Shown here: in pieces, positions 16,459 through 25,896 of the stretch | Layout of the letters: each line of letters opens with the position of its first letter | How positions within the stretch are numbered: the stretch's first letter is position 1 | Assembly: GCF_002551005.1 (NCBI RefSeq) | Contig: NZ_NVOY01000010.1 | Span: forward strand, 1 to 60,898 | Origin: Bacillus pseudomycoides | Lineage (GTDB): Bacteria; Bacillota; Bacilli; Bacillales; Bacillaceae_G | Reading direction: 5' to 3' | DNA length: 60,898 nt | The notes under the pieces: generated by a model | What the model was told of the DNA's origin: nothing | The model's input: the letters and a program-made list of their open reading frames with translations, nothing else | Database searches by the model: none | Position numbers and translations under genes: made by a program

Positions 16459-17325
16459 CTACACTCCCTCCCCTCTCATAACAGCAGGTACAAATAGATC
16501 GTACGCTTTGTAAATAATAAAAAATGGGATATAAAGCAATAAAAGCGTTACAACAAACACCTCTGGATATGGATATTTCAAAACAAAATACACAATACCA
16601 GGAACGTTAAACAAATATTCAACCATCAACAGATTAGAAAACATAAACCATACAATCGTCTTGGAATAATGAAACATCGAAAACAACACATTGCGGAGCA
16701 CATGATGACGAAATATGTGATAGAAATTCAAACCTTTCGCACGAGCATAAGCAATATAATCTTTTTGTAGCTCTGCTTCTACTTGCAGCAAGAAAATACG
16801 AGTTAACATAATTGTTGGGGGAATACTTAAACAAACAACAGGCATCAAAATAGACTTCTCCTGCCATGTTGTGGCAATATTAAACACCATAATATCCGTT
16901 TTTTGAAATAACCAAAGCACCACAATTTGAAAACACATAATGATGAACAAATCAGGTATTGATTCTAATATAACTAACACAAACTTCATTCTTATCAACT
17001 TCTCATAGAAAAAGCGAATAATCAGATAGGTAAAACAAAAAGCACACAAAACCGAAATAACAAGTGCCAGCATAAATAATCCTAAAGACTGCCAATAAAA
17101 CTCAAGAATTTGCGGAAATATTGGCCGTAAACTTTTCCCATACGTCAAATGAGAAAAGTCTAATAGCTTTCTACATAAATCCCCAAGAGCTTTGAAATAA
17201 TTATTTATATCAATTTCCATTCCTTTAAACAAACTCGGTAGTGAACTTAAACAAAGAATGCCCGCTACAGCTAGAATGAGTTGAATGATTGCTGTTGATA
17301 TTTTTTGGATTGTGATTGTTTTCAT
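16459..17325 (-). CDS. ABC transporter permease, OppB-like (second pair)
   Basis: This 288-aa integral membrane permease is a paralog of the gene at 1226-2107. They share the layout LFKGMEIDINNYFKAL after the first helix, the cytoplasmic loop LQKDYIAYARAKGLNFYHIF and HHVLRNVLFS. It looks complete. AGGAGG precedes the ATG. It is followed without a gap by the shortened OppC-like gene. No ATPase or binding protein is nearby. With its partner damaged, the transporter is probably not functional unless it pairs with the intact OppC-like protein encoded 15 kb away. Confidence 0.75.
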   Translation of the reverse strand: MKTITIQKISTAIIQLILAVAGILCLSSLPSLFKGMEIDINNYFKALGDLCRKLLDFSHLTYGKSLRPIFPQILEFYWQSLGLFMLALVISVLCAFCFTYLIIRFFYEKLIRMKFVLVILESIPDLFIIMCFQIVVLWLFQKTDIMVFNIATTWQEKSILMPVVCLSIPPTIMLTRIFLLQVEAELQKDYIAYARAKGLNFYHIFRHHVLRNVLFSMFHYSKTIVWFMFSNLLMVEYLFNVPGIVYFVLKYPYPEVFVVTLLLLYIPFFIIYKAYDLFVPAVMRGEGV

Positions 17326-18318
17326 ACTCCCCGATCCTCCTATAAATCTCTTAACCTTCCAAAAATCTCTATATAAATTCTATTAATATTTTACTGAACA
17401 TTCAATCAAATATAGATACACAAAATTAAATATACCATTATTTTTTTGTAACAAAAATGAACGTTTATATTAGTATGAAGTTCTAAAAAATAACACACTC
17501 CATATCTTTTGGGTTCGTTGTAACGAAATACCGTATCAAAAATAATTCGTAACATTATTAATTAAAACCCTTTTTGTTACTGAAAAAACATGTATCTCGG
17601 CTATACCCCTAAATCACTGTTCTTTTTCCATACTAATCACACACCTTTTGTAAAGTAATAATGTCAGTATGTCCACGATCTATAAAAAAGATGTTCCTTT
17701 TTTCTGAAAAATGTATATAAATGCATAATTAATAATGAATAACCAAAAAAGGATTTTATATTTCCTTAATTTATTCCTTTCCATCTACATTAATTATTTA
17801 TTACAACAGCTTTCACGTCTAACATAAGATGTTTCAACAAAGGAGAATATAAGTATCTTTATAATGATTTTCCAATATAATCAACGTGTTAACCAAAGGA
17901 AATCTGTGTTATTTTTGCTTTTCTACTAACTAATACAGCTTCAAACAATAGACACAATTGCTACATGCCAAGTGTAATTTATTTTCTATTCAAGATTCTG
18001 TTTATTCAATCTTTCTAAAAATAAAAAAACATTAAATTCATAAATATACAAGTTATAATCAAGGCGTCGAGAGATAATCTATTACCTCCAGAGAAAACAT
18101 CAAACCTGATTCTCGTGCAAAAATTCTAAAGACCTCGCAAGTAATCTTCTAAAATTGGACATACTGATACGATTACTCTAAGAAAGGTTTGTGATCAGAA
18201 GGAAAATTTATTCAACGCGAAAATGAAAGCGTTACCATATGGAAGATATGTTGAATTGGTCATTCTAATAACTTAGATTCAACTGCAATTAAAAATAATA
18301 AATTATGGGGGTGCTTAT
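17326..18318. other. About 1 kb AT-rich intergenic region
   Basis: I see no credible gene here. The region is very AT-rich and holds divergent promoter space for the permease pair and for sdaAB. The only recognisable element is a cre-like site near 18224. No riboswitch consensus was recognised, although a long leader before sdaAB is possible. Confidence 0.5.
18224..18237 (+). promoter_or_regulatory. cre-like site upstream of sdaAB
   Basis: TGAAAGCGTTACCA fits the CcpA consensus TGWAANCGNTNWCA at 13 of 14 positions. It lies about 80 bp before the sdaAB start. Confidence 0.55.
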
Positions 18319-19017
18319 ATGAACAGGAATGTAGCATCTATTAAAGAAAAAAAGGTTGTTAAATACAAAAGTTGTTTTGATGTGATTGGGCCGGTAATGA
18401 TAGGTCCTTCAAGTTCACATACTGCAGGTGCTTTAGCTATTGGAGCAGTTGCCAATAAATTATTTCAAGGTCTTCCAAAAAAAGTCATGGTAAGGTATTA
18501 TGAATCATTTGCTGAAACCCATAAAGGACACGGAACTGATTTTGCAATTATTGCTGGGATATTAGGATTTGCTACCGATGACAGCAAAGTGCCAGATGCT
18601 ATTAAAATAGCAGAATCTAAAGGAATGGACATTACCTTTATTGAAAAAGCAGGTGATAGTCCTGCTGGTCATCCAAATACGGCAGATGTATATTTAGAGG
18701 ATGAAAATCGAAGTATTAGAACGATGGGTATTTCGGTCGGCGGCGGATTAATTGAAGTCAAACATGTTGAAATTGACGGATTTAGCTTAGATCTGCAGGG
18801 GCCATTGCCAGTTATTATTGCAATTTCCGAAAGAGCTGACTTTGAATTTGTCTTACGCAGGATCTTTAAACAATATGATGTGGAAATTAACAACTTTCAT
18901 AGTTTAGAAGAAAACGGAAAATATTTATATGCATTCGCTTTGGATTCGCTACTGCCTGGTGATGCTCAGAAGGAACTTAGAAGTTTAAGCAGTATAGCTA
19001 ATATCATTATTCTTTAG
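18319..19017 (+). CDS. sdaAB: L-serine dehydratase, iron-sulfur type, beta subunit
   Basis: This is the beta subunit of the [4Fe-4S] L-serine ammonia-lyase, which converts L-serine to pyruvate and ammonia in the cytoplasm. The N-terminal block FDVIGPVMIGPSSSHTAGA and GTDFAIIAGILGF are diagnostic. The C-terminal third (after about residue 150) is an ACT-like regulatory domain. Length 232 aa is close to B. subtilis SdaAB. GGGGGTG precedes the ATG. The alpha subunit follows 22 bp later and a serine-type transporter comes next, so the three form a serine-use unit. Confidence 0.92.
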   Translation: MNRNVASIKEKKVVKYKSCFDVIGPVMIGPSSSHTAGALAIGAVANKLFQGLPKKVMVRYYESFAETHKGHGTDFAIIAGILGFATDDSKVPDAIKIAESKGMDITFIEKAGDSPAGHPNTADVYLEDENRSIRTMGISVGGGLIEVKHVEIDGFSLDLQGPLPVIIAISERADFEFVLRRIFKQYDVEINNFHSLEENGKYLYAFALDSLLPGDAQKELRSLSSIANIIIL

Positions 19018-19039
19018 TTACATTAAGGGGTGAAAAAAT

Positions 19040-19930
19040 ATGTATATGTCCATAAAAGAAATTGTAGATGCAGCTAATAAAAGGCAAAAGCCAATTTATG
19101 AATTAGCAATCGAACAGGAAATCGAACAAACTAGAACTTCTTACGAAGAAGTTTGGAGTAAAATGGAAAAAAATTTAGCGACTATGGAAAATGCCATACA
19201 TAAAAGTATCGATGGCGACGGGGTATTTTCTCCGACCGGTTTAACCGGAGGCGATGCTGTTAAAATAAAGAAATATCGAGAAAGTAGAAAAACTCTTTCT
19301 GGAGATTTAATGGTGTTAGGGGTTCAAAGTGCTATCGGTGTTAATGAAGTAAATGCTTCATTAGGGGCTATTTGTGCGACTCCAACAGCAGGTGCAAGTG
19401 GGACAATTCCGGGAGTCCTATTTAGTATTAAAGATACGTTTCAGTTAAGTCATGAAGATATGGTCCACTTTCTATTCACTTCATCTTTATTTGGAATAAT
19501 AGTCGCAAATAATGCTTGTATTTCCGGAGCGTACGGAGGATGTCAAGCTGAAGTAGGCAGTGCCTCAGCAATGGCGGCTGCAGCAGCGGTAGAAGCTGCC
19601 GGAGGAACGCCACAGCAATCTTCTGAAGCTTTCTCAACCGCATTACAAAATTTACTCGGTTTAGTTTGTGATCCGGTCGCTGGTTTGGTAGAAATTCCTT
19701 GTGTAAAGAGAAACGCCGTTGGAACGGCAAATGCTTTAGTAGCAGCGGACATCGCATTAGCCGGCGTAAACAATATCATCAATGCTGACGAAGTTATTGA
19801 AGCGATGTATAGAGTTGGAAGACAGATGCCTCGCGAATTAAGAGAGACAGGTTTAGGCGGAATTGCGGCCACACCTACAGGGATTGCCATTAAAAATAAA
19901 ATTTTTGGAGAGAAACAATTAAATAAATAA
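19040..19930 (+). CDS. sdaAA: L-serine dehydratase, iron-sulfur type, alpha subunit
   Basis: This is the catalytic alpha subunit (296 aa). The expected cysteines for the iron-sulfur cluster are present in ICATPTAGASGT, NACISGAYGGCQAE and LVCDPVAGLVEIPCVKRN. SPTGLTGGDAVKIKKY is the conserved N-terminal part. It pairs with the beta subunit just upstream. AAGGGG lies 9 bases before ATG 19040. Nothing indicates damage. Confidence 0.93.
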   Translation: MYMSIKEIVDAANKRQKPIYELAIEQEIEQTRTSYEEVWSKMEKNLATMENAIHKSIDGDGVFSPTGLTGGDAVKIKKYRESRKTLSGDLMVLGVQSAIGVNEVNASLGAICATPTAGASGTIPGVLFSIKDTFQLSHEDMVHFLFTSSLFGIIVANNACISGAYGGCQAEVGSASAMAAAAAVEAAGGTPQQSSEAFSTALQNLLGLVCDPVAGLVEIPCVKRNAVGTANALVAADIALAGVNNIINADEVIEAMYRVGRQMPRELRETGLGGIAATPTGIAIKNKIFGEKQLNK

Positions 19931-20019
19931 ACAATTATTTGAAACATTGTGAAATAGTTAACAATCCTGTTCTCTATTGTTCTCCTAAGGATGTCTGTAT
20001 ATTAAGAGCCATTGTCACT

Positions 20020-20061
20020 AAAATATACTACTATACAATTAAAATATACTACTATATAATT
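20020..20061 (+). repeat. Two tandem 21-bp repeats
   Basis: The 21-bp unit AAAATATACTACTATAyAATT occurs twice head to tail upstream of the serine transporter, with one base difference. Confidence 0.7.
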
Positions 20062-20070
20062 AAATTACTT

Positions 20071-20084
20071 TGTAAACGCTAACA
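20071..20084 (+). promoter_or_regulatory. cre site upstream of the serine transporter
   Basis: TGTAAACGCTAACA matches the CcpA operator consensus TGWAANCGNTNWCA at every position. It lies about 160 bp before the transporter start, which suggests carbon catabolite control of serine uptake. Confidence 0.7.
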
Positions 20085-20246
20085 AATCCATCAGGTTGAT
20101 TACTAGCGAATTTTTCGATTTTGATCAACTTAGAAGAAGAACACATGATGCGATGCATCTTGTAAGCAATTCATTTTTCAAGAATGGTCTATATTCCTAA
20201 GTCTTAAAAAGAAACATAAGAATAGGATACAAGGAGGAATTATTAT

Positions 20247-21566
20247 ATGAATGGGAATACTGCAAAAACAATAGAATTTCAAGCTGAAAATACTGCAGTA
20301 AAAAATGAGAAATATCCAGACCCTAAAAAGTGGCATAAACAGGATACTACCTGGGCATTGAGCCTTTTTGGAACAGCAATTGGAGCAGGAGTACTCTTTT
20401 TACCTATTAATGCAGGTTCAGGTGGTCTATTATCATTACTGTTAATTACCATACTTGCATATCCTGTTATGTATTACTCACATAGGGCGCTTGCTAAAAT
20501 GATATACGCTTCCAATTCTGCTGATGAGGGGATTACAGGTACAATAAGAGAGTATTTCGGAAATAAGGCAAGTAGCATTTTTAACATAGTATATTTCGTC
20601 TCAATTTATACTATCGTGCTAATGTATTCGGTTGCACTTACAAATACTGCAAGTAGTTTTATCGTGCATCAATTGCACATGCCGGAGCCTCCAAGGGCCA
20701 TTTTATCGCTTGTATTAGTACTCGGTCTTATAGCTATACTAAATTTTGGTCAAGATATCACTGTAAAGATAATGAGCATGCTAGTATATCCTTTCATAGC
20801 TTCTCTACTTTTTATCGCAATATCTTTGATTCCAAAGTGGAATACGTCAATGCTTAGTTTTTCAAGTGTTTCTACTGCTTCAACAGGAACAGGATATTTT
20901 GGAACGATATTGATGATACTGCCAATTATAGTATTCTCGTTTAATCATTCTCCTATGATTTCGTCATTTGTTATGAAACAGAGAGCTACCTATGGAATAG
21001 AAGCTACTGATGCCAAATGTGCTCAAATACAAAAAGTTTGTTATATCATGACATTCGTTGTTGTTATGTTCTTTGTTTGGAGCAGTACCTTGAGTTTGAC
21101 TCCAAATGATCTTATAATGGCAAAAAAAGAGAACTTGTCAATCCTATCATATCTTGCTAATGAGCTTAATTCGCCTATAATCACTATTGCAGCTCCTATC
21201 ATTGCTTTTATGGCCATAACAAAGTCCTTCCTTGGCCATTATATAGGAGCATATGAGGTAATGCGTGACATGATTATAAAGTCCAGTAAAACACGCGGAA
21301 AAGATATAGGAGAAAAAACAGTTAAGACAATGATCCTTACTTTTGTCGTATTAACATGCTGGTATGTCGCTTATGCAAATCCAAGTATTCTTGGAATCAT
21401 TGATGCCCTTAGCGGTCCGTTAGTTGCTGCTATCTTATGTCTATTACCAATGTATGCGATCAATAAAGTACCAGTACTAGCTAAATACAAAGGAAAAGCG
21501 AGCAATGTATTTGTCATTATTATAGGTATACTTACTGTCCTAGCAAGTATTAAGTCATTATTCTAA
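20247..21566 (+). CDS. Serine/threonine-type transporter (SdaC/HAAAP family)
   Basis: This is an 11-helix cytoplasmic membrane transporter (439 aa) of the hydroxy/aromatic amino acid permease family. The first helix, SLFGTAIGAGVLFLPINAGSGG, is the characteristic SdaC/TdcC-type opening. Later conserved parts are FSFNHSPMISSFV and KSFLGHYIGAYE. Located downstream of sdaAB-sdaAA, it is most likely a serine:proton symporter feeding the dehydratase. A 316-bp gap with a perfect cre site suggests its own promoter. AAGGAGG precedes the ATG. Substrate from context only. Confidence 0.85.
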   Translation: MNGNTAKTIEFQAENTAVKNEKYPDPKKWHKQDTTWALSLFGTAIGAGVLFLPINAGSGGLLSLLLITILAYPVMYYSHRALAKMIYASNSADEGITGTIREYFGNKASSIFNIVYFVSIYTIVLMYSVALTNTASSFIVHQLHMPEPPRAILSLVLVLGLIAILNFGQDITVKIMSMLVYPFIASLLFIAISLIPKWNTSMLSFSSVSTASTGTGYFGTILMILPIIVFSFNHSPMISSFVMKQRATYGIEATDAKCAQIQKVCYIMTFVVVMFFVWSSTLSLTPNDLIMAKKENLSILSYLANELNSPIITIAAPIIAFMAITKSFLGHYIGAYEVMRDMIIKSSKTRGKDIGEKTVKTMILTFVVLTCWYVAYANPSILGIIDALSGPLVAAILCLLPMYAINKVPVLAKYKGKASNVFVIIIGILTVLASIKSLF

Positions 21567-21635
21567 TTCACTATTGAAAGATTCCTAGTGGATAAGATAT
21601 ATAGATGCAAATTGAAAAACTAACATAAAAACCCT

Positions 21636-21800
21636 TTTCTTTTTCGGTGGGCGAGAGCAACTGGCCATGCATAGAATCGGTCAGGGCCTATTTCTGCCAC
21701 ATGCGCAGCGAAAACCAAAAAGAGCAAACAAGTGCAGGTTCCTTTTTTTCATAGTAGCAATCTATATGTAAAAAAAACAAATTAGATTTATATATATATG
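21636..21800 (-). repeat. Dispersed bcr-like repeat, copy 2 (reverse)
   Basis: Read on the minus strand this shows the repeat core: ATGTGGCAGAAATAGG, CCTGACCGATTCTATGC, GGCCAG and CTCTCGCCCACC, followed by an A-rich/T-rich stem. It lies between the serine transporter and insertion-sequence debris, the only full copy in the reverse orientation. Confidence 0.65.
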
Positions 21801-21805
21801 TTTTT

Positions 21806-21840
21806 GGACAGACTTCTCACCTTGGGAAGTTTGTCCTTTT
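21806..21840. terminator. Hairpin, possible terminator
   Basis: GGACAGACTTCTC and GAAGTTTGTCC pair around ACCTTGG and are followed by TTTTTT on the plus strand. It may serve the serine transporter from a distance or belong to the insertion-sequence end. Confidence 0.5.
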
Positions 21841-21927
21841 TTGATCATATGCATAACTTCTATTCCAGCAATCACTTTTTTAGCTGTTTGCAATGATTTT
21901 AATCCAAGCATATTGGGGTGCCACCTC
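21841..21927 (-). pseudogene. C-terminal remnant of an IS6-family transposase
   Basis: The minus strand encodes MLGLKSLQTAKKVIAGIEV and then MHMIKKGQ, which matches the C-terminal end of IS6-family DDE transposases (the '-GIE-hMIrKGQ-' tail). No start, catalytic core or full end is present. It is cut at about 21927, where an IS231-type inverted repeat begins. Confidence 0.6.
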
Positions 21928-22065
21928 ACATCCATCAACTTAAGGATTTAGACTATTTTTGAAGTTAAAAGCACGTTACTATTCTCTTATGTTAATGAGA
22001 AAGGGTGAGGTGCTTTTTATGAATATGAATCCAAAACAAGAATTATCTTTATTGGGCCTATAACC
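21928..22065 (+). mobile_element. 5' remnant of an IS231-type (IS4 family) element
   Basis: CATCCATCAACTTAAGGA (21929-21946) closely resembles the 20-bp terminal inverted repeat I recall for IS231 (CATGCCCATCAACTTAAGAA). About 75 bp later an ATG at 22019 opens a 14-codon reading frame (MNMNPKQELSLLGL) similar to the start of IS231-type transposases, ending in TAA. The rest of the element is missing. Confidence 0.5.
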
Positions 22066-22128
22066 AAAGAGCTTGGATTATTTCCAAGCTCTTAATCTTA
22101 ATCTATAAACTGCTTTATTATAAAAGTT

Positions 22129-23391
22129 TTAAGAATTATATAGTTCCAAAATTTTGTCCACTACAAGCTCAGCAGTATTCTCTTCTGGAGGCATCCACAA
22201 CTTCGTAACCGGCCCATACACCACAGGATTGAGTTCTACTTCATATCCCCCATATCTATATTCTTCTTTTGTAGGTAGATAACCAACATAACCGTTCGTA
22301 TAGCCACCAAAAAAAGCGAGTTCGTTATTCAGTCTTTCTTTAATCTCTAGAGCTGTTTCTGAAAATGGCTCCATTGGTATTCCAGAAAATAAACCTTCAT
22401 TGATTTGAAGTAACTGAATTTCTAAATCAATTGTTAACTGTCTTATATTTCGTTTGTATTTATCTAACATGATAGTCAGCCATTCGGCTGTATTTACACC
22501 CCAATGTGTTTCAGCTACTTGTACCATCCTCTTGATTCCTTCAGGTTCAGGAATATCCTTTAACTTCATTTGTAGAGTGCTTGAAATAGTCTTTAACTTT
22601 GAAATTGAGTTGTAAGTAATTGTTGGCAACATCGTTAAGACACTTCCACTTACTATGTAAGCCATTTGTTTTAATGCTTCCATGGAACCACGATATTTTG
22701 CATTCACATTTCCCGCTGCTCCCTGCACAATTGCTACAGGACAGTTAAGTGTTTGTTCGAGGATCTCCCTTGTCGCTCCTGGGTAATCGGCTGATAACCT
22801 ATCACTATCTCCCTTTAAAACATTTGGATGAGCCGTACAAAATACAATGATTCCCGTTAAGTCCTTTGTTTGGTCGTGTCTGATTGCTAAAACACCGATT
22901 CGTTTATCTACAACTCCATTTACATCCACCCCCATTTTCGCTTTGCCATCAGGTGTTTTCTCTCTTCGATTTACCCCTATTTCACCTGTTGTGACGTTCC
23001 AGCCAACTTCAGATGGTTGCATATTGTCATTTGCAATAACTGCAGCTCTTACTACATTATTGATTAGGATCGTTTTATAAGACGTTACTAACTCATCATC
23101 ACCAACTGTTTCCGGGCCAGAATGAGTATGAGTGTAAACAACCATTACGTTTTCGAATGAAACATTCAACTCATTTGCGATTTGCTCCCGAATTGCTATG
23201 GTATCTTCTATTAGCATTCCTATGTTATCAATGCTGATGAATATGGTCTTTGTTTGATTGCTTTCAAACACGTATGCGGTTGCATAAATGTGTTCATCAA
23301 TATTACGGACTCCTGTTTCTCTGTGGTATCCAATAAAGTCGATACCTAAGGGTGGTGTAATATCTACCTTATATATTCCTACTTTACTCAT
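22129..23391 (-). CDS. Neutral/alkaline non-lysosomal ceramidase-like protein
   Basis: This 420-aa protein carries the N-terminal domain of neutral/alkaline ceramidases. It has KVDITPPLGIDFIGYH at the start, YTHTHSGPETVG near residue 90 (the zinc-binding HxH region) and CTAHPNVLKGDSDRLSADYPG near 195. GGAGAG precedes ATG. There is no signal peptide, so it is likely intracellular, unlike secreted ceramidases. Many short bacterial members have unknown substrates (amide hydrolysis is inferred). It lies next to insertion-sequence debris and has no operon partners. Confidence 0.77.
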   Translation of the reverse strand: MSKVGIYKVDITPPLGIDFIGYHRETGVRNIDEHIYATAYVFESNQTKTIFISIDNIGMLIEDTIAIREQIANELNVSFENVMVVYTHTHSGPETVGDDELVTSYKTILINNVVRAAVIANDNMQPSEVGWNVTTGEIGVNRREKTPDGKAKMGVDVNGVVDKRIGVLAIRHDQTKDLTGIIVFCTAHPNVLKGDSDRLSADYPGATREILEQTLNCPVAIVQGAAGNVNAKYRGSMEALKQMAYIVSGSVLTMLPTITYNSISKLKTISSTLQMKLKDIPEPEGIKRMVQVAETHWGVNTAEWLTIMLDKYKRNIRQLTIDLEIQLLQINEGLFSGIPMEPFSETALEIKERLNNELAFFGGYTNGYVGYLPTKEEYRYGGYEVELNPVVYGPVTKLWMPPEENTAELVVDKILELYNS

Positions 23392-23522
23392 TTGAATCTC
23401 TCCAGTTATTTATATCATTAATTATTTTATTCAATTAAACTGTGCTGTGATTATATAAGAAATTAGTTTCCTTATATATACTAACACAAAATTAAGAATT
23501 TTCATTTCAACACTTTCTCACA

Positions 23523-23552
23523 ACAAAAAAGCCACTACATACATAGTGGCCT
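23523..23552 (-). terminator. Terminator of spoVR
   Basis: On the minus strand GGCCACTATG/CATAGTGGC-like arms (GCCACTA, TAGTGGC on plus) are followed by TTTTTT, directly after the SpoVR stop. Confidence 0.8.
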
Positions 23553-23558
23553 TCCTCA

Positions 23559-24977
23559 TCACACATACTTCCGATGCACCATCTTCCCATCATAAGAAAA
23601 CACAACATTCTTACTCTCTACAATCGACTCCATATGCACCGTTCTTCCCCATAATTGATAAACATATGGCAATACTTTCTCTAAATATTTTAAGTCCAGC
23701 TCAATTCCTTCATAGCAATGCTTAATGTACAATTCGCCGTTCTTTAAATGGTCTCCATCTTCAACAACTAAATACGGAAATCCACCGTTTGTTCTCATAT
23801 TCACTAACTGATCCCGAACATTTTCCCATTCTTTATCGATGATTTTATAATCTTTTCCTTGGCGCTGGAATAAGTACATATCTTCGCGCATGACAAGTTC
23901 TTTGTTTAAGTAATTTCGCAGGAATGATACGTCCCATTCGATTTCGCGCACTTCAAAGATCTTATCTCTTCCTGAGTCTGGTTTTACGCCTTGGCGTATC
24001 ATTTCTTCTGTCGGGTTGTTGTAGCGTTCTTCGATGTCTTCGAAAATTTTAATACCGAGGTAGTACGGGTTAATGCTTGTTTTTGACGGCTGCACGACTC
24101 CTGCGTTTAGCTTTGCAAATTCGATTGCTTCATCTGAGCTTAAGTCCATTTCGCGGAGAATGCGTTGATGCCAGTACGAAGCCCAACCTTCATTCATGAT
24201 TTTCGTTTCAAGCTGCGGCCAGAAATACAGCATTTCTTCACGCATCATCGTTAAAATATCGCGCTGCCACTCTTCTAGTTCGCGGCTGTATTGTTCAATA
24301 AAGAGCAGTAAATCTTTTTCTGGTTGCGGCGGAATTTTTCTTTTCTTCCGTGCATTCGGTAATTCACGTTTCTTATTTCGATTTTCTAAGTTCCATAAAT
24401 CATCGTATGGTGTAGGGGCCCTTTTTGTTGTTTCTTCTTCATCTTGATCATCTGCACTCCACGAAAGCTTTGGTCTCATAAGTGAAGGGTCAATGTGCTC
24501 TTGAATCGCTAATACTGCATCTAAAAACGTTTCGACTTCTGCTTTTCCGTATTTATGCTCATAATTTTTCACTCTCTCTGCAGTTGCCGACATACTTTCG
24601 ACCATATCCCGTTTTGTGTTAGAGAATCGAATATTATTTTTAAAGAAGTCACAATGCGCTAATACGTGAGCGACAATCAATTTATTTTGAATGAGTGAGT
24701 TTGTATCTAATAAAAAGGCATAGCACGGATTCGAGTTAATGACGAGCTCATATATTTTACTCAATCCTAAATCATAGTGAAGTTTCATCTTATAAAATTG
24801 TTTTCCAAAGCTCCAATGCGAAAAGCGCGTTGGCATCCCGTAGGCACCAAATGTATAAATAATATCTGCTGGACAAATTTCATAACGCATCGGATAAAAA
24901 TCTAATCCAAATCCTGTCGCGATTTCCGTAATTTCCGCAATTGCATATTGCAATACTTTATCCTCACTACTTCTCAT
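23559..24977 (-). CDS. spoVR: SpoVR family protein
   Basis: This 472-aa protein is of the SpoVR family, linked to spore cortex formation in B. subtilis. Characteristic parts include [21 protein letters not shown] near residue 35-55, [20 protein letters not shown] near 80-100, the [13 protein letters not shown] block near 285 (with conserved His) and [15 protein letters not shown] near 330. An acidic, Lys/Arg-rich linker lies at about 180-220. ATG 24977 is chosen because AAGGAGGGG sits about 7 bases upstream; the frame is open further up to 25061 without a site. It is monocistronic with a terminator. Confidence 0.92.
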   Translation of the reverse strand: MRSSEDKVLQYAIAEITEIATGFGLDFYPMRYEICPADIIYTFGAYGMPTRFSHWSFGKQFYKMKLHYDLGLSKIYELVINSNPCYAFLLDTNSLIQNKLIVAHVLAHCDFFKNNIRFSNTKRDMVESMSATAERVKNYEHKYGKAEVETFLDAVLAIQEHIDPSLMRPKLSWSADDQDEEETTKRAPTPYDDLWNLENRNKKRELPNARKKRKIPPQPEKDLLLFIEQYSRELEEWQRDILTMMREEMLYFWPQLETKIMNEGWASYWHQRILREMDLSSDEAIEFAKLNAGVVQPSKTSINPYYLGIKIFEDIEERYNNPTEEMIRQGVKPDSGRDKIFEVREIEWDVSFLRNYLNKELVMREDMYLFQRQGKDYKIIDKEWENVRDQLVNMRTNGGFPYLVVEDGDHLKNGELYIKHCYEGIELDLKYLEKVLPYVYQLWGRTVHMESIVESKNVVFSYDGKMVHRKYV

Positions 24978-25145
24978 AGTTTTTCCCCTCCTTACACATT
25001 CCCTTATGACAGTGTATGAAGGAGAACAAGCTTTCATGAAGATTATAGAAACTCCCTCCATTTATTTTGTCTTTTAGATGCGATTCATTTGAAAAACATG
25101 TAAAATTTTCTTTAGGAAAATAGTTATTACAAAGGGGACAATACT

Positions 25146-25487
25146 ATGAAAACAATCATGAAAGTTATGACCGTACAAGCATGGGAGAATGCAAAGGAAA
25201 AAGAAGTAATTGTCGAACCTTCTTTACACGAAGAAGGCTTCATTCACTGCTCATTTCTTCATCAATCGCTACAAGTTGCTCATAAACATTTTGCAGCAGA
25301 ATCTTCTCTTGTGTTGTTAGCAATTGATGCCGAACGTGTACAAGCTGAAATAAAGTACGAATTAGCTACAAACGGTGAACAATATCCACACATTTACGAT
25401 GTCATCCCTACGAATGCAATTACAAATGTCTACACATTACATCAAGATGAAGATGGCACGTTCACTCTTCCAGTAGAACTTGCATAA
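25146..25487 (+). CDS. DUF952 domain protein
   Basis: This small cytoplasmic protein (113 aa) is recognised as DUF952. The diagnostic run is EEGFIHCSFLHQSLQVAHKHF near residue 30, followed by LLAIDAERV, and PHIYDVIPTNAI near 80. The biochemical role of the family is unknown; structures suggest an ADP-ribosyltransferase-like or glutathione-transferase-associated fold (recollection, not firm). AAAGGGG precedes ATG. It is monocistronic. Confidence 0.85.
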   Translation: MKTIMKVMTVQAWENAKEKEVIVEPSLHEEGFIHCSFLHQSLQVAHKHFAAESSLVLLAIDAERVQAEIKYELATNGEQYPHIYDVIPTNAITNVYTLHQDEDGTFTLPVELA

Positions 25488-25522
25488 CAAAAAAAGGATG
25501 CTCATGCATCCTCATACTGTTG

Positions 25523-25566
25523 AAAAACAAACACTATATGATCCTCCATATAGTGTTTGTTTTTCA
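25523..25566. terminator. Bidirectional terminator after the DUF952 gene
   Basis: AAAAACAAACACTATATG pairs with CATATAGTGTTTGTTTTT around a short loop, with A- and T-runs at both ends, so it can act on both strands. Confidence 0.85.
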
Positions 25567-25582
25567 CTCACTTTTACACATA

Positions 25583-25669
25583 TTATTTTTTAACGTATTT
25601 CCGAAAGAAGTCCTCATCTTCAAGCGCGTGACGGGCAATGAAGTGATGGGTAGTCGACTCCTTTTTCAA
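25583..25669 (-). CDS. Possible 28-aa ORF or gene remnant
   Basis: The minus strand carries a short frame from TTG 25669 with protein-like composition (MKKESTTHHFIARHALEDED, then FFRKYVKK). It ends just before a bidirectional terminator. No convincing ribosome binding site precedes the TTG, so this could instead be the 3' remnant of a longer lost gene. No family recognised. Confidence 0.25.
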   Translation of the reverse strand: MKKESTTHHFIARHALEDEDFFRKYVKK

Positions 25670-25896
25670 AACTATTAATTTTAATTTCTTCTCAAGCCCT
25701 TATCTTATCAATAAGGATACTTATTCCCTTTATCCTTTTAACCTTCTCCTCTTAGAAAGTATCTACAAGAGATGTCTCATTACAAAAATGTAATGTTCAT
25801 GTCACTTTTTCCGATCGTTCAAATAACCTTTTTCCGATATAATTTACATATAAAATAAGCTTATGATAGAGAAGGTATATAAGGGTGGTTAGTGTT

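Noticed and set aside
18060-18318. Possible riboswitch or T-box leader ahead of sdaAB
   Set aside because: No glycine-riboswitch core, T-box TGGNACC motif or terminator hairpin was recognised in the leader.
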